Shown piece after piece: positions 39,223 to 49,342 of a stretch of 64,000 nucleotides of DNA. Position 1 is the stretch's first letter, and every line of letters begins with the position of its first letter. The notes beneath the pieces were generated by a model, which did no database searches, was not told the DNA's origin, and was given only the letters and a program-made list of their open reading frames with translations. This DNA is from Natronospira bacteriovora. GTDB lineage: Bacteria; Pseudomonadota; Gammaproteobacteria; Natronospirales; Natronospiraceae. A program made the position numbers and the translations under genes. The stretch lies in assembly GCF_030848495.1 (NCBI RefSeq), contig NZ_JAVDDT010000003.1, forward strand, positions 1-64,000. Direction: 5' to 3'.

Positions 39223-39330
39223 GACACACTCCAGAGCGCAAAATGGCCCGGCGACGGGGCGGGCAATGAGGCGTCAATGTTATCATGGGCGGCTTTTCCG
39301 GCCGCCAACGACAGCCACTGAAGAAGCGAC

Positions 39331-40611
39331 ATGACTCAAGCCGAAGCGCTCATCCAGCACCCGGACCAGGGCATCAACCGCATCCTGCTCACCTACGGGG
39401 AGCTGGCCCTGAAAGGCCGCAACCTGAATGACTTCAAGCAGCGTCTGCGGGAGAACATTCGCCTGCGTCTCAAGGCGGAAGGCCTGCCATGGCCGGTGCG
39501 CTGGCAGCACAAGCGCCTTTACGTGGAAGTGCCGGAAACGGCCGGTGACAGCCTGCACCGGGCCATTCAGGCATTGTCCGAGGCGGCCGGGCTGGTGTGG
39601 ATCTATCCGACCCGCTGGATCCCCGCCGCCCAGCGGCCGGATGAAAGCCACATGGCGGAAGCCGCCGAGCACCTGCTGGAGCTGGCCCGGCAAAGTCATC
39701 GTCGGGGCGAGCGTTTCCGCGTCAGCATCAACCGGGTGGACAAGCGCTTCCCCGGCCGCTCCAGTGAAATGGAGAGGGAGCTGGGCGCCCGAATCGTGCG
39801 CGAAAGCGACTGGGAAGCGGTATCCCTGAATCGTCCCGATCGCAATTTCCAGATCAACATCTATCCGGAAGGCCTGTATGTCTTCTGCCAGCGGCTGCCG
39901 GGCATGGGTGGCCTGCCGGTGGGCAGTGGGGGGCGCCTGATGACCATGCTCTCCGGTGGCATCGATTCCCCGGTGGCGGCGTGGATGATGGCCAAACGCG
40001 GCTGCCCCCAGGATTTCATTCACTTCACGGCCACCCACCAGCAGCAGAACGACCCGGAGAGCAACAAGGTGGTGGCCATGGCCCGTCACCTGAGCCGCTT
40101 TACCATCCATTCCCGTCTCTATCTGGTGCCCTACACCCACTTCGACCTGGCCATGCTGGCGTCACCCAGCGACTATGGCGTGATCATGTTCCGGCGCTTC
40201 ATGGCGCGGGTGGCTGAAAGCCTGTGCGAAGAAACCGGGGCGCTGGCACTGCTGAATGGCGACAGCCTGGGCCAGGTGGCTTCCCAGACCCTGGAGAACA
40301 TGGTGAGCAAATCCCGCGCCGTGACCCTGCCCATCCTGCGCCCCCTGGTGGGGCTGGACAAGCAGGAGATCGTGGACATCGCACGGCGTATTGCCACATA
40401 CGAGAATGCCATCCAGCCCTACAAGGACTGCTGCGCCCTGATCGAACAGTCGCCGCGCACCCGCTCCCGGCACGAGCGCCTGGAAAGCGAGGAATCCCAA
40501 GCCTTTGACGACTACGAGACCCTGATTCAGATCACCCTGTCCGAGGCACGCCGCCTGGATTTTCACTGCGGGCAGGAAGTAGGCGCTGACCACAAGGATC
40601 CCTACCGCTGA
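39331..40611 (+). CDS. thiI: tRNA 4-thiouridine synthase ThiI, without rhodanese domain
   Basis: The 426-aa product has a ThiI N-terminal and THUMP domain (ILLTYGELALKGRNL, RFRVSINRVDKRF), the PP-loop LSGGIDSPVAAWMM near residue 208, and the downstream Cys pair in YKDCCAL. E. coli ThiI carries a C-terminal rhodanese domain (about 480 aa); here the protein ends soon after the PP-loop domain with HCGQEVGADHKDPYR. Sulfur transfer would need another carrier. Confidence 0.92.
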   Translation: MTQAEALIQHPDQGINRILLTYGELALKGRNLNDFKQRLRENIRLRLKAEGLPWPVRWQHKRLYVEVPETAGDSLHRAIQALSEAAGLVWIYPTRWIPAAQRPDESHMAEAAEHLLELARQSHRRGERFRVSINRVDKRFPGRSSEMERELGARIVRESDWEAVSLNRPDRNFQINIYPEGLYVFCQRLPGMGGLPVGSGGRLMTMLSGGIDSPVAAWMMAKRGCPQDFIHFTATHQQQNDPESNKVVAMARHLSRFTIHSRLYLVPYTHFDLAMLASPSDYGVIMFRRFMARVAESLCEETGALALLNGDSLGQVASQTLENMVSKSRAVTLPILRPLVGLDKQEIVDIARRIATYENAIQPYKDCCALIEQSPRTRSRHERLESEESQAFDDYETLIQITLSEARRLDFHCGQEVGADHKDPYR

Positions 40612-40646
40612 GGTGACCACCTGAGGAAGCTCTGTACAGACCTTCC

Positions 40647-42197
40647 TCAGTCACCGCCGCCCGGGATGTCGAAGACGCGACGCGGTGCCGGGCAGGCGCC
40701 AGGCAGATCCGAACGTGACGGATCACGCAGGAAATCCATCACCGCCTCACTCACACAGCGGTTGCTGAACACCAGACCGTGGGTTCGGCCACGGGCCAGC
40801 AGGAGATGGGCATCGGGCAGCCGATTGGCCTGATCTACCGCCCAGGCGGCCGGCGTGACCGGGTCCAGCTCCCCCGCCACCAGCAATACCCGGTGATTGA
40901 CACGCACGGGCACCCGGAAGGCGTTCGGCAGACCCTGGCCACCCCAACCGTTGTCGCAGGGATGGTAGTGCCAGAGTGAGGGTGACAATCGGTGCCCGTG
41001 GCTGGCCGATTCGATCTTTCCATCCAGTGCATGGGCATCCACGGCAGGCGCCTCGGCACAAATGGAGGCCCAGTACACCGGGTCATTTCCGTCGGGGCTC
41101 AGGGCTGGCAGAAGCACCTGATCCAGCAGTGACGCCAGGCGGGAAAAATCGCCCCCTTCCGCGGCCACAATGGCCGCCGGCAGGTCGGCGAGGCTTTCCG
41201 GGTAGGCCTGCGCGGCGAAGACAATATCCGAGAAGCGGCGCTCGTCCAGCCAGATAAGCTTCGCCGACCCGCCCGGCCCCAGGAAGCTGACCGGACGCGG
41301 CTGAGCGGCCAGGCGTTCATACAGGGCGTCAAAACGGGACTCCAGTTCCAGCTCACGACAGTCATCCTGCTGCCGGCAATGGCTGAACAGTCGCTCCAGC
41401 GACTGCCCGTAGACCTCGGCGAGGCTGCCCAGCGGATCGATATGGGGCGGAAACACGCCATCCAGTATCGCCGCCGAGAACCGCCGGGGGTGCTCGCGCA
41501 TCAGGGCCAGCGCAAGCCGAGAGCCATGGGACAGTCCCAGCAGCCGGACCCGGTGTTCGCCCATGGCATCGAGGATATCGGGCACATCCACCAGCATGTG
41601 GTGGGCCGCGAACTGCTCCGGCTCGATACCAACATCCAGCAACTGCTGGCGGCAGGCCGCCAGCCGGTCGCGGGAAGCGGCTGCTTCCTCCTGGGGGCTC
41701 ATGGCCTGGGCCAGCATTTGACTCACCTGCTGCTGCCGGCCCGGACAGGCAAGACGCGGCTCCGCCTCGCCCGTGCCGCGCGGATCAAAGACCAGCAGGC
41801 GCCCGGGAAAACGGTTGGACAGCAGCCACGCGCCCCACATCCAGGCGGAATCACTGTCCGTACCACCGGGGGCCCCCGGCCCGCCGGGCAGGTGGACCGT
41901 GAGCGGCCCGTGAGCCGGCTCCCCGTCACGCCGTATCAGCAGCAATGGCAGACGAACGGCGTTACCCGCGCCGTCACGCACACCGGTGTCAAACCAGGCA
42001 CAGCGGGCCAGGACACCGCCGGGAACGCGGTCATCGCAGTCATGCCAATCAATGGCCGATCCGCTGGCCAGTGACGGCAGTCCCACCGGCTCGGCCGGAT
42101 CCCGCTCACTGCCCACCCTTTGCAGCAGCAGGAAGGCCACGCCCAGCAGGCACAGCAGGGTGGCAGCGACCAGCCCGAGGCGCAGCGAATGGATCAT
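40647..42197 (-). CDS. Secreted alpha/beta hydrolase (TAP/prolyl aminopeptidase-like)
   Basis: The product (516 aa, from the ATG at 42197) has an N-terminal membrane/signal helix (LRLGLVAATLLCLLGVAFLLL). It has an alpha/beta-hydrolase core with oxyanion HLPGGPG, the nucleophile GLSHGSRLALAL, and a C-terminal TAP-like domain with LVAGELDPVTPAAWA and the His of RTHGL. This is the architecture of secreted tripeptidyl aminopeptidases and related hydrolases. Substrate unknown. Its ATG overlaps the previous stop (TGATG). Confidence 0.85.
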   Translation of the reverse strand: MIHSLRLGLVAATLLCLLGVAFLLLQRVGSERDPAEPVGLPSLASGSAIDWHDCDDRVPGGVLARCAWFDTGVRDGAGNAVRLPLLLIRRDGEPAHGPLTVHLPGGPGAPGGTDSDSAWMWGAWLLSNRFPGRLLVFDPRGTGEAEPRLACPGRQQQVSQMLAQAMSPQEEAAASRDRLAACRQQLLDVGIEPEQFAAHHMLVDVPDILDAMGEHRVRLLGLSHGSRLALALMREHPRRFSAAILDGVFPPHIDPLGSLAEVYGQSLERLFSHCRQQDDCRELELESRFDALYERLAAQPRPVSFLGPGGSAKLIWLDERRFSDIVFAAQAYPESLADLPAAIVAAEGGDFSRLASLLDQVLLPALSPDGNDPVYWASICAEAPAVDAHALDGKIESASHGHRLSPSLWHYHPCDNGWGGQGLPNAFRVPVRVNHRVLLVAGELDPVTPAAWAVDQANRLPDAHLLLARGRTHGLVFSNRCVSEAVMDFLRDPSRSDLPGACPAPRRVFDIPGGGD

Positions 42198-42733
42198 CAC
42201 AGACAGCGCGCGCCCCGCTCCACACCGCGACGACAATAGTGGCGCGCTTCCACGCGCTCGATGGTCAGACATTCACCGGCACGCCGGAAGCGCACGCGGT
42301 GGTCAATCCCGGCCAGCGAGTCATCCCTGAAACCCCAGCGCTGCAACAGGCCCTCGGCCAGGCCATCGTCCAGCTCACGGCCGCGAAGGGTGATATCCAG
42401 ATGCTCCGCCTGCAATGGTCCAAGCAGATCCCGCGCCCGGGCCCAGGCCTCGGTGGCCTCCTCCACCGTCCCGCAGAGTGCATCCTCGCTCAGGCGTTCA
42501 CTGCTCTCCAGCGCCTCCACCCGCTCCCAGTCACTGCGTGCCGGGGTGAACGGGCTGCCGGCACCGTGGGCAGCAAGGTACGCCGGCCAGGCGGACTGCA
42601 GATAGAAGTCATCGGTTTCCGCCGCCTCCCGACTCCCCTGCCCCGGGCCATGGGAAGGCCCCTCGTCACCGCAGGCGGTGAGCAGTGACAGGAGAAACAG
42701 GCTGGCCAGGAAAGTGAGGGTCAGGCGCATCAT
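42197..42733 (-). CDS. Predicted lipoprotein, coupled to the hydrolase
   Basis: The 178-aa product has a lipobox LLTACGDEG after a 20-residue hydrophobic signal and an acidic mature region with three further cysteines near the C terminus (CLTIERV, HYCRRG, GARCL). No family recognised. The hydrolase start codon overlaps its stop, so both are made together, possibly as an envelope enzyme and its accessory. Confidence 0.7.
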   Translation of the reverse strand: MMRLTLTFLASLFLLSLLTACGDEGPSHGPGQGSREAAETDDFYLQSAWPAYLAAHGAGSPFTPARSDWERVEALESSERLSEDALCGTVEEATEAWARARDLLGPLQAEHLDITLRGRELDDGLAEGLLQRWGFRDDSLAGIDHRVRFRRAGECLTIERVEARHYCRRGVERGARCL

Positions 42734-42807
42734 TCGTGCTCCGGGACGGGGGATTGCTGGGTGCGGGTCATTCTAGCGTAAATGGCCTCCCCTAATCCGC
42801 CGTGTCC

Positions 42808-42991
42808 TCGTAGTCGTAATCGTAGTCGTAATCGGCTTTTTCAAGCGGCGAGCTACGAGCTACGAGCGAAATCCGGAAAACAATACCAGGGCGGAGTTTT
42901 GGTTCTTTTTTGTTCGGGGCTCGGGGCTGCTGTTTAAAGGCCGATTACGATTACGACTACGACTACGAACCGGGGGGTTGCCTTCAGGCAT
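42808..42991. repeat. Hexamer-armed inverted-repeat element, copy A
   Basis: The left arm 42808-42836 and right arm 42940-42968 are near-perfect reverse complements built from CGTAGT/CGTAAT hexamers and ending in CGGC/GCCG. About 100 nt lie between. The element ends with GGTTGCCTTCAGGCAT (42976-42991), repeated in copy B at the same distance from the arm. Reading frames through it give only (DY)n repeats and are not counted as genes. Confidence 0.85.
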
Positions 42992-43016
42992 CCGGGATGA
43001 GGGAAGACGGCGGCAC

Positions 43017-43217
<201 letters not shown>

Positions 43218-43245
43218 AAAAAAGCCACCCAGGGTTGGGTGGCTT
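43218..43245 (-). terminator. Terminator behind the tRNA-Thr 3' fragment
   Basis: The stem AAGCCACCC/GGGTGGCTT with a 6-nt loop is followed on the - strand by TTTTTTA. It is a near-copy of the terminator at 43406-43436. Confidence 0.75.
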
Positions 43246-43256
43246 CGTTGAGACTG

Positions 43257-43280
43257 TGGTGCCGGAGACAGGAGTCGAAC
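43257..43280 (-). other. Duplicated 3' end of tRNA-Thr (att-like or tRNA relic)
   Basis: These 24 bp are identical to 43447-43470 of the intact tRNA-Thr gene: CCA end, acceptor strand and T-loop. After position 43280 the tRNA match stops, and two hairpins follow (CAGATCGC/GCGATCTG and GCGGGGCT/AGCCCCGC). Not a functional tRNA. Confidence 0.8.
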
Positions 43281-43405
43281 AGATCGCCGGGAGCGATCTG
43301 TCGCGAAGCCCGGAGCGCAGCGAAGGGCGGGGCTCAGGGACGAGCCCCGCAACCGGAGACCTTCGCATCAAACAATGGAAGGTCGCGGGTTCCCGCCCCC
43401 ACCGA

Positions 43406-43436
43406 CAAAAAAGGCCACCCAAAACTGGATGGCCTC
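43406..43436 (-). terminator. Terminator of tRNA-Thr
   Basis: On the - strand the stem AGGCCATCC/GGGTGGCCT (one G-U pair) is followed by TTTTTTG. It lies just behind the tRNA 3' end. Confidence 0.8.
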
Positions 43437-43446
43437 GATGATTCAA

Positions 43447-43522
43447 TGGTGCCGGAGACAGGAGTCGAACCTGCGACCTTCGCATTACGAATGCGCTGCT
43501 CTACCGACTGAGCTACTCCGGC
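43447..43522 (-). tRNA. tRNA-Thr(CGT)
   Basis: A 76-nt tRNA with an encoded CCA end, acceptor GCCGGAG/CTCCGGC, D-arm AGCTCAGTCGGTAGAGC, an anticodon loop reading TTCGTAA (anticodon CGT), and T-arm AGGTTCGACTCCT. All stems pair. Confidence 0.96.
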
Positions 43523-43534
43523 AACAGGCGGCGG

Positions 43535-43563
43535 ATTATAGCGATTTGGCCACTCAGCCACAA
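43535..43563 (-). promoter_or_regulatory. Promoter of tRNA-Thr
   Basis: On the - strand TTGTGG (43563-43558), a 17-nt spacer and a perfect TATAAT (43540-43535) lie 12 nt before the tRNA 5' end. Confidence 0.75.
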
Positions 43564-43748
43564 TGGCGCGCCCCGTCCATGAGCGCCAACCTTGCCGGAA
43601 GCTCGTATCGTCGATAATCATTTTCTCCGAATTGGGCCGACGTGGCCATAATGCGCGACAGGCGTGTCTTTCCGGCGATTCACTCCTTCCCTGGCGACTC
43701 CCATTCTTGGGAACAAGAACCCATTTTTCTTGCAAATACCGTAGTCCT

Positions 43749-43890
43749 GGCCTAGGCCTGAAAGTCGATGTCTGCGGACATCACTTTGCGTTTTCGACAC
43801 TCAAGGACAGCGCAGGCAGTGACCCAGGGAAAAGGGGCACATACAGCAGGGGGGGTCTCTGCTTGCATGCGCAAAGGTTTCCACAAACCT
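43749..43890 (+). promoter_or_regulatory. Upstream module of S8 protease 1
   Basis: The palindrome GGCCTAGGCC (43749-43758) within GTCCTGGCCTAGGCCT is followed by CTGCGGA and CACTTTGCGTTT. At the end a hairpin AGGTTT/AAACCT (43875-43890) sits just before the ribosome site. The same order and nearly the same spacing precede protease 2 (45420-45561). Together with the tRNA-Thr promoter it accounts for the 384-bp gap 43523-43906. Confidence 0.55.
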
Positions 43891-43906
43891 GAACTTGGAG
43901 TGTCTT

Positions 43907-45184
<1,278 letters not shown>

Positions 45185-45214
45185 GTCCGAGCGAACGCCA
45201 AATCAGGAAGCAGG

Positions 45215-45246
45215 AAAGGCCGGGCTTGCCCCGGCCTTTCTTTTTT
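45215..45246 (+). terminator. Terminator of S8 protease 1
   Basis: The stem AAAGGCCGGG/CCCGGCCTTT is followed by CTTTTTT. Confidence 0.88.
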
Positions 45247-45419
45247 CATCATAGCCCTAAACAATCCGCGGAATCTGACAGGTCGATAGCAAAAAAAACC
45301 GATTGCCCCAAATATCACCAGATGCCGACAGTGGCGGGCCATCAATCGCATTTCGATCTCAACTGGTCTTCTATTTTTTGGTAACAATTCCCCATTTTCA
45401 TTGCAATGTCAGGTGTCCT

Positions 45420-45561
45420 GGCCTAGGCCTACAAACTGGTATCTGCGGATGCCACTTTGCGTTTCTTCACTCAGGGAACGGCCTGACAGCATCAGACAGA
45501 GGATTCTGTCACAGCGGGGCGGGGGTGCTGTTCATGGTGACGCAAGGTTTATCAAAACCTT
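45420..45561 (+). promoter_or_regulatory. Upstream module of S8 protease 2
   Basis: Copy of the protease 1 module: palindrome GGCCTAGGCC (45420-45429), CTGCGGA, CACTTTGCGTTT, and the hairpin AAGGTTT/AAACCTT (45544-45561) just before GGGAGG. The 394-bp gap 45185-45578 holds the protease 1 terminator and this module; the rest shows no gene. Confidence 0.55.
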
Positions 45562-45578
45562 AATTTTGGGAGGATTAC

Positions 45579-46922
45579 ATGCGTTATACCTCAAGCATTG
45601 CAGCGGCTGCTCTGGCTGTTGCGTCTTTCTCCGCCATGGCGAACAGCGATCGTCATGTGGATGTCATTGTCAGTCTCAATGATGGCGGTCCCGCCAGCGA
45701 AGCGGCGGCCAACCGGGCCGAAGCCAGCAACTTTGCAGCCGGCTTTGGTGTGCAACCTGCCCACGTCTACGGGGCGGCTCTGACCGGCTTTGCCGCCTCA
45801 GTTCCCGAAGCCCGCCTAGAGGCCCTGCGTGATCACCCACGTGTGAACAGCGTCACCATCAACGGTCGAGTCACCACCATGCAGGGCAACTGCCCCCATT
45901 GCGGTGGTAATGGCGGCGACGACGATAACGGTGATGATGGCGAACAGACCACACCGTGGGGCATCGAGCGCGTGGGCGCCGACGGCAATAACAACACGGG
46001 TGACGGCATCAGCGTCTACATCCTGGACACCGGCATTGATGCCAGCCATGACGATCTGGCCGACAACCTGGGCAACGGCTATGCCGTTGAAACCTGTGAA
46101 GAAGGCGGTGGCGGGCCCGGTGGTGGTCCCTTCGCCGGCGGCAGCAACGACGAATGTCTGGCTGACTGGGACGATGACCAGGGCCATGGTACCCATGTGG
46201 CGGGTACTGTCGGTGCCATCGACAACGACATCGATGTGGTCGGTGTCGCCCCGGATGTCACCCTGCACTCGGTCAAGGTGCTCGACAGTGGTGGTGGCGG
46301 TAGCTTCGCCGGCATCATTGATGGCATCGACTGGGTCGCCGAACAGGTTCAGGCCAGTGGTCAACCGGCCATTGCCAACATGAGCCTTGGCGGCGGCGGC
46401 TCCAAGAGCGGCGAGTGCACGGATAGCGGCTTCAGCGGCGACGACGCCATGCATGAAGCCATCTGCAACGCCAAGAACGTGGGCGTGGTCTTCGTGGTGG
46501 CTGCCGGCAATGACGGCGCAGATGCCGCCGGCTCCGTTCCGGCCGCCTATGACGATGCTGTGATCACCGTGAGCGCCACCTCGGAAGGCGACGACTGGAC
46601 CAGCTGGTCGAACTGGGGTGATGACAGCGCGGGCTGGACCAGCAATGTCTCCGCTCCGGTCGCCATTGCAGCCCCCGGCGCCGCAATTGAGTCCACCGCC
46701 CTGGGCGGCGGCACCGAGAGCCTGAGTGGTACGTCCATGGCCGCCCCTCATGTGGCCGGCGGTGCGGCCCTGCTGCTGCGTTCGAACCCGCAGTCGGCGG
46801 ATGCCAGCGCTTTCCACAACATCCGCAGCGGCCTGCTGAACACGGCGGAAGACACTGGCAGCTTCTCCAACACCAGTGGCAATCCGCATGACGAGGACTT
46901 CCTCGATGCCAGCGGTTTGTAA
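45579..46922 (+). CDS. Secreted S8 subtilisin-like serine protease 2
   Basis: The 447-aa paralogue has a signal peptide (1-22, SFSAMANSD), I9-type propeptide, QGNCPHCGG at about 102-110 and then a long Asp/Gly linker. Catalytic Asp is in YILDTGIDASHDD (about 149), His in GHGTHVAGTVGAIDN (about 204) and Ser in SGTSMAAPHVAGG (about 384). It differs from the others by a Gly/Pro-rich insertion between the Asp and His motifs (CEEGGGGPGGGPFAGGSNDE). The C-terminal tail is shared (NTSGNPHDEDFLDASGL). GGGAGG precedes the ATG. Confidence 0.95.
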   Translation: MRYTSSIAAAALAVASFSAMANSDRHVDVIVSLNDGGPASEAAANRAEASNFAAGFGVQPAHVYGAALTGFAASVPEARLEALRDHPRVNSVTINGRVTTMQGNCPHCGGNGGDDDNGDDGEQTTPWGIERVGADGNNNTGDGISVYILDTGIDASHDDLADNLGNGYAVETCEEGGGGPGGGPFAGGSNDECLADWDDDQGHGTHVAGTVGAIDNDIDVVGVAPDVTLHSVKVLDSGGGGSFAGIIDGIDWVAEQVQASGQPAIANMSLGGGGSKSGECTDSGFSGDDAMHEAICNAKNVGVVFVVAAGNDGADAAGSVPAAYDDAVITVSATSEGDDWTSWSNWGDDSAGWTSNVSAPVAIAAPGAAIESTALGGGTESLSGTSMAAPHVAGGAALLLRSNPQSADASAFHNIRSGLLNTAEDTGSFSNTSGNPHDEDFLDASGL

Positions 46923-47321
46923 GGAAGCAACACAATAAAACATCAATAAGGCAAGCGAATTAAAGCCGGGGCACTGCCCCGGCTTTTCTTTTACAAGAAT
47001 GAAATACGCAACTTTCCGTTCTTTTAAAACGCCACAAGCGGCAGAAACACCATATATGTTTTCTATCAATGACTTGCTTTATTTATCAACAGACGCGATC
47101 AGGGTTAGCCACCACCTCTTGTCCCACTTCCCACTGATTCAACTTGCATTTGTCATATCCTCGACTAGCTTATTTCTTCAAGGCGTCATGGTGGCGCCTT
47201 GCTTCATTCGCTCCCATGGATGATGCAAACGGGTTCCAGGACGGTGAAGGATCGGGTGCGCCCGATCCCGGGGGGGACTCGTGAGCTGAGTGTCATTGAC
47301 GGACTTAAATGGGAGTTTGAC
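46923..47321. other. 399-bp gap before S8 protease 3
   Basis: Besides the protease 2 terminator I see an AT-rich stretch (46990-47200), a CAAGGCG/CGCCTTG inverted repeat near 47178-47200, and a GGATCGGG/CCCGATCC hairpin near 47250-47270. No gene. The GGCCTAGGCC module of the other two proteases is absent, so this gene is probably controlled differently. Confidence 0.55.
46963..46993 (+). terminator. Terminator of S8 protease 2
   Basis: The stem AAAGCCGGGGC/GCCCCGGCTTT with an ACT loop is followed by TCTTTT. Confidence 0.9.
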
Positions 47322-48608
47322 ATGAGATTGAAGACCTTACTGATCGCCTGCGCGGCGAGCCTTGTTCTTACCTCCAGCGTAGCGCTGGCCAACAACGACC
47401 GGATGATCGACGTCATTGTCAGCCTGAATGACGGTGGTCCGGCCGCTGAACACGTAAACAATCGTGCCGAGGCGCGAAACTTTGCTCATGGCCTTGGCCT
47501 GCAGCCCCGGCATGTCTATGGCGCTGCCCTGACCGGCTTCTCCGCTTCCGTGCCCGAAGCCCGTCTGGCTTCGCTGCGCAATCACCCCCGAGTTGCCAGT
47601 GTCAACATTGATACCGAAATGAGCATCGCTCAAGGCAACTGCCCCCATTGTGGTGGCGGCGGCGGCGGCGGTGGCGGCGGCCAGACCGTGCCCTGGGGCA
47701 TTGACCGCGTGGGTTCACAGGACAACCCCAACACCGGCGCCGGTATCAACGTCTACATCCTCGACACGGGCATTGACCCCCGCCACGACGACCTGAATGT
47801 GGCCGGTGGTTATGCAATTGAACGTTGCCGCGGTGGTCGCTGCGCCGCCGACTGGGACGACGGCCATGGTCACGGTACTCATGTGGCCGGCACCGTTGCC
47901 GCTCTGGACAATGACATCGACGTGGTCGGCGTTGCCCCGGATGCCATTCTCTGGGCGGTGAAAGTGCTCGGTGACAACGGCTCTGGCAGCCGCTCCGGTG
48001 TAATCGCCGGCGTGGACTGGGTAACCCAGCAGGCCATCGAACTGGGTGAGCCGGTGGTTGGCAACATGAGCCTGGGCGGTAGCGGCTCCAAGACCGGCGA
48101 ATGCACCAGCAATGGCTTCAGCGGCGATGACAGCTATCATGAGGCGCTTTGCAATGCCAAGCACGCGGGCGTGGTGATGGTTGTGGCCGCCGGTAACTCC
48201 GGTGCCGATGCCGCGGGTGCCGTTCCGGCTGCCTATGACGATGCCGTGATCACGGTCAGCGCCACCAACTCCAACGACGACTGGACGAGCTGGTCGAACT
48301 GGGGCGATCGCAGCGCCAGCTGGACGAGCAACAACTCCGCTCCGGTCGCCATTGCCGCGCCGGGCGCCAGCATCCTCTCCACCTCGGCCGGTGGGGGTAC
48401 GGAAACCATGAGTGGTACCTCCATGGCCGCACCCCATGTGGCCGGCGGTGCTGCCCTTTTCCTGAGCTCCAGCAATCAGTCCGCCAGTTCGAGTGCCTTC
48501 TACAACACTCGCAGTGCACTGCTGAACCAGGCCGAGGACACTGGCAGCTTCTCCAACACCAGCGGCAACCCGCACGACGAGGACTTCCTCGACGCCAGCG
48601 GTCTTTGA
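47322..48608 (+). CDS. Secreted S8 subtilisin-like serine protease 3
   Basis: The 428-aa paralogue, closest to protease 1, starts MRLKTLLIACAASLVLTSSV (signal peptide, ending LANND). It has an I9-type propeptide, QGNCPHCGG and an eight-Gly linker. Catalytic Asp is in YILDTGIDPRHDD (about 147), His in GHGTHVAGTVAALDN (about 185) and Ser in SGTSMAAPHVAGG (about 365), with the shared tail GNPHDEDFLDASGL. The frame is open to 47199, but GGGAG before the ATG at 47322 and the signal peptide decide the start. Confidence 0.95.
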   Translation: MRLKTLLIACAASLVLTSSVALANNDRMIDVIVSLNDGGPAAEHVNNRAEARNFAHGLGLQPRHVYGAALTGFSASVPEARLASLRNHPRVASVNIDTEMSIAQGNCPHCGGGGGGGGGGQTVPWGIDRVGSQDNPNTGAGINVYILDTGIDPRHDDLNVAGGYAIERCRGGRCAADWDDGHGHGTHVAGTVAALDNDIDVVGVAPDAILWAVKVLGDNGSGSRSGVIAGVDWVTQQAIELGEPVVGNMSLGGSGSKTGECTSNGFSGDDSYHEALCNAKHAGVVMVVAAGNSGADAAGAVPAAYDDAVITVSATNSNDDWTSWSNWGDRSASWTSNNSAPVAIAAPGASILSTSAGGGTETMSGTSMAAPHVAGGAALFLSSSNQSASSSAFYNTRSALLNQAEDTGSFSNTSGNPHDEDFLDASGL

Positions 48609-48633
48609 AGCCGAATACGATGTGCATGAAACG

Positions 48634-48667
48634 ACCGGGGTGCACCTCGCACCCCGGTCTTTCTTCT
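48634..48667 (+). terminator. Terminator of S8 protease 3
   Basis: The stem ACCGGGGTGC/GCACCCCGGT with a 5-nt loop is followed by CTTTCTTCTT. Confidence 0.85.
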
Positions 48668-48797
48668 TGCCCCGCCCCTGCCGTTTTTTCTGCAAGTCCT
48701 GTCAGATATTTCAGACATCGTCTGTCCCGCTATTGCGAGCCGCTATCTCCCGTCATTAACGTGCTCCTGAACAAGCCGTCAGTCTGGAGGGGGAGAC

Positions 48798-49328
48798 GTG
48801 GGGAGTATCCGTGTAAGGGGAATGACACTTCTGGAGCTGTTGATCGTGCTGGTCATCGCCGGTCTGCTACTGGGCCTGGGGCTGCCAAGCCTGGATCGCA
48901 CGATACAGGAAGCCCGCATGACGGCGGCCACCAATCGGCTGGTCAGCAGTCTGCACTTTGCACGTGACGCATCCATTCGACTCGGGGTGCCGGTCACGCT
49001 GTGCCCCACCATTGATGGCTTGAGTTGCGAACGGAATACACAGGCATGGTCCGAGGGGTGGCTCATATACCGACACCAGCATGGGGGCAGTGGCAACCGC
49101 CTGCGGGATCCCGATCAGATACTGCGCGTCATCCCGGGTTCGGCACCTGGCCTTCAGGCCAACCGCCAGGCATTCACACTGAGGACGGATGGCCGAAGGA
49201 GCACGAATGGCACCCTGTTGATGTGCCGACGGGGTGAGACCACGGCGGATCGGGCCGTGATCATCAATGTGATGGGGCGCGTGCGCAGCACCCGGGATCC
49301 CGACAGAATGCCCTCCCCCGAATGCTGA
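48798..49328 (+). CDS. GspH/FimT-type pseudopilin
   Basis: Minor pilin of a type IV pilus or type II secretion machine. The 176-aa product has the prepilin peptidase site RGMTLLELLIVLVIAGLLLG (cleavage after Gly, +5 Glu) and the GspH domain with a C-terminal Cys. GTG start at 48798 with GGAGGGGGAGAC before it. Pilin assembly genes are not in the window; fimT-type genes near ispH are common in gammaproteobacteria. It converges with ispH. Confidence 0.88.
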   Translation: MGSIRVRGMTLLELLIVLVIAGLLLGLGLPSLDRTIQEARMTAATNRLVSSLHFARDASIRLGVPVTLCPTIDGLSCERNTQAWSEGWLIYRHQHGGSGNRLRDPDQILRVIPGSAPGLQANRQAFTLRTDGRRSTNGTLLMCRRGETTADRAVIINVMGRVRSTRDPDRMPSPEC

Positions 49329-49342
49329 TCATGCGGCACCGA

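Noticed and set aside
43257-43400. A second tRNA
   Set aside because: Only the 3' 24 bp match; no anticodon or D-arm can be folded.
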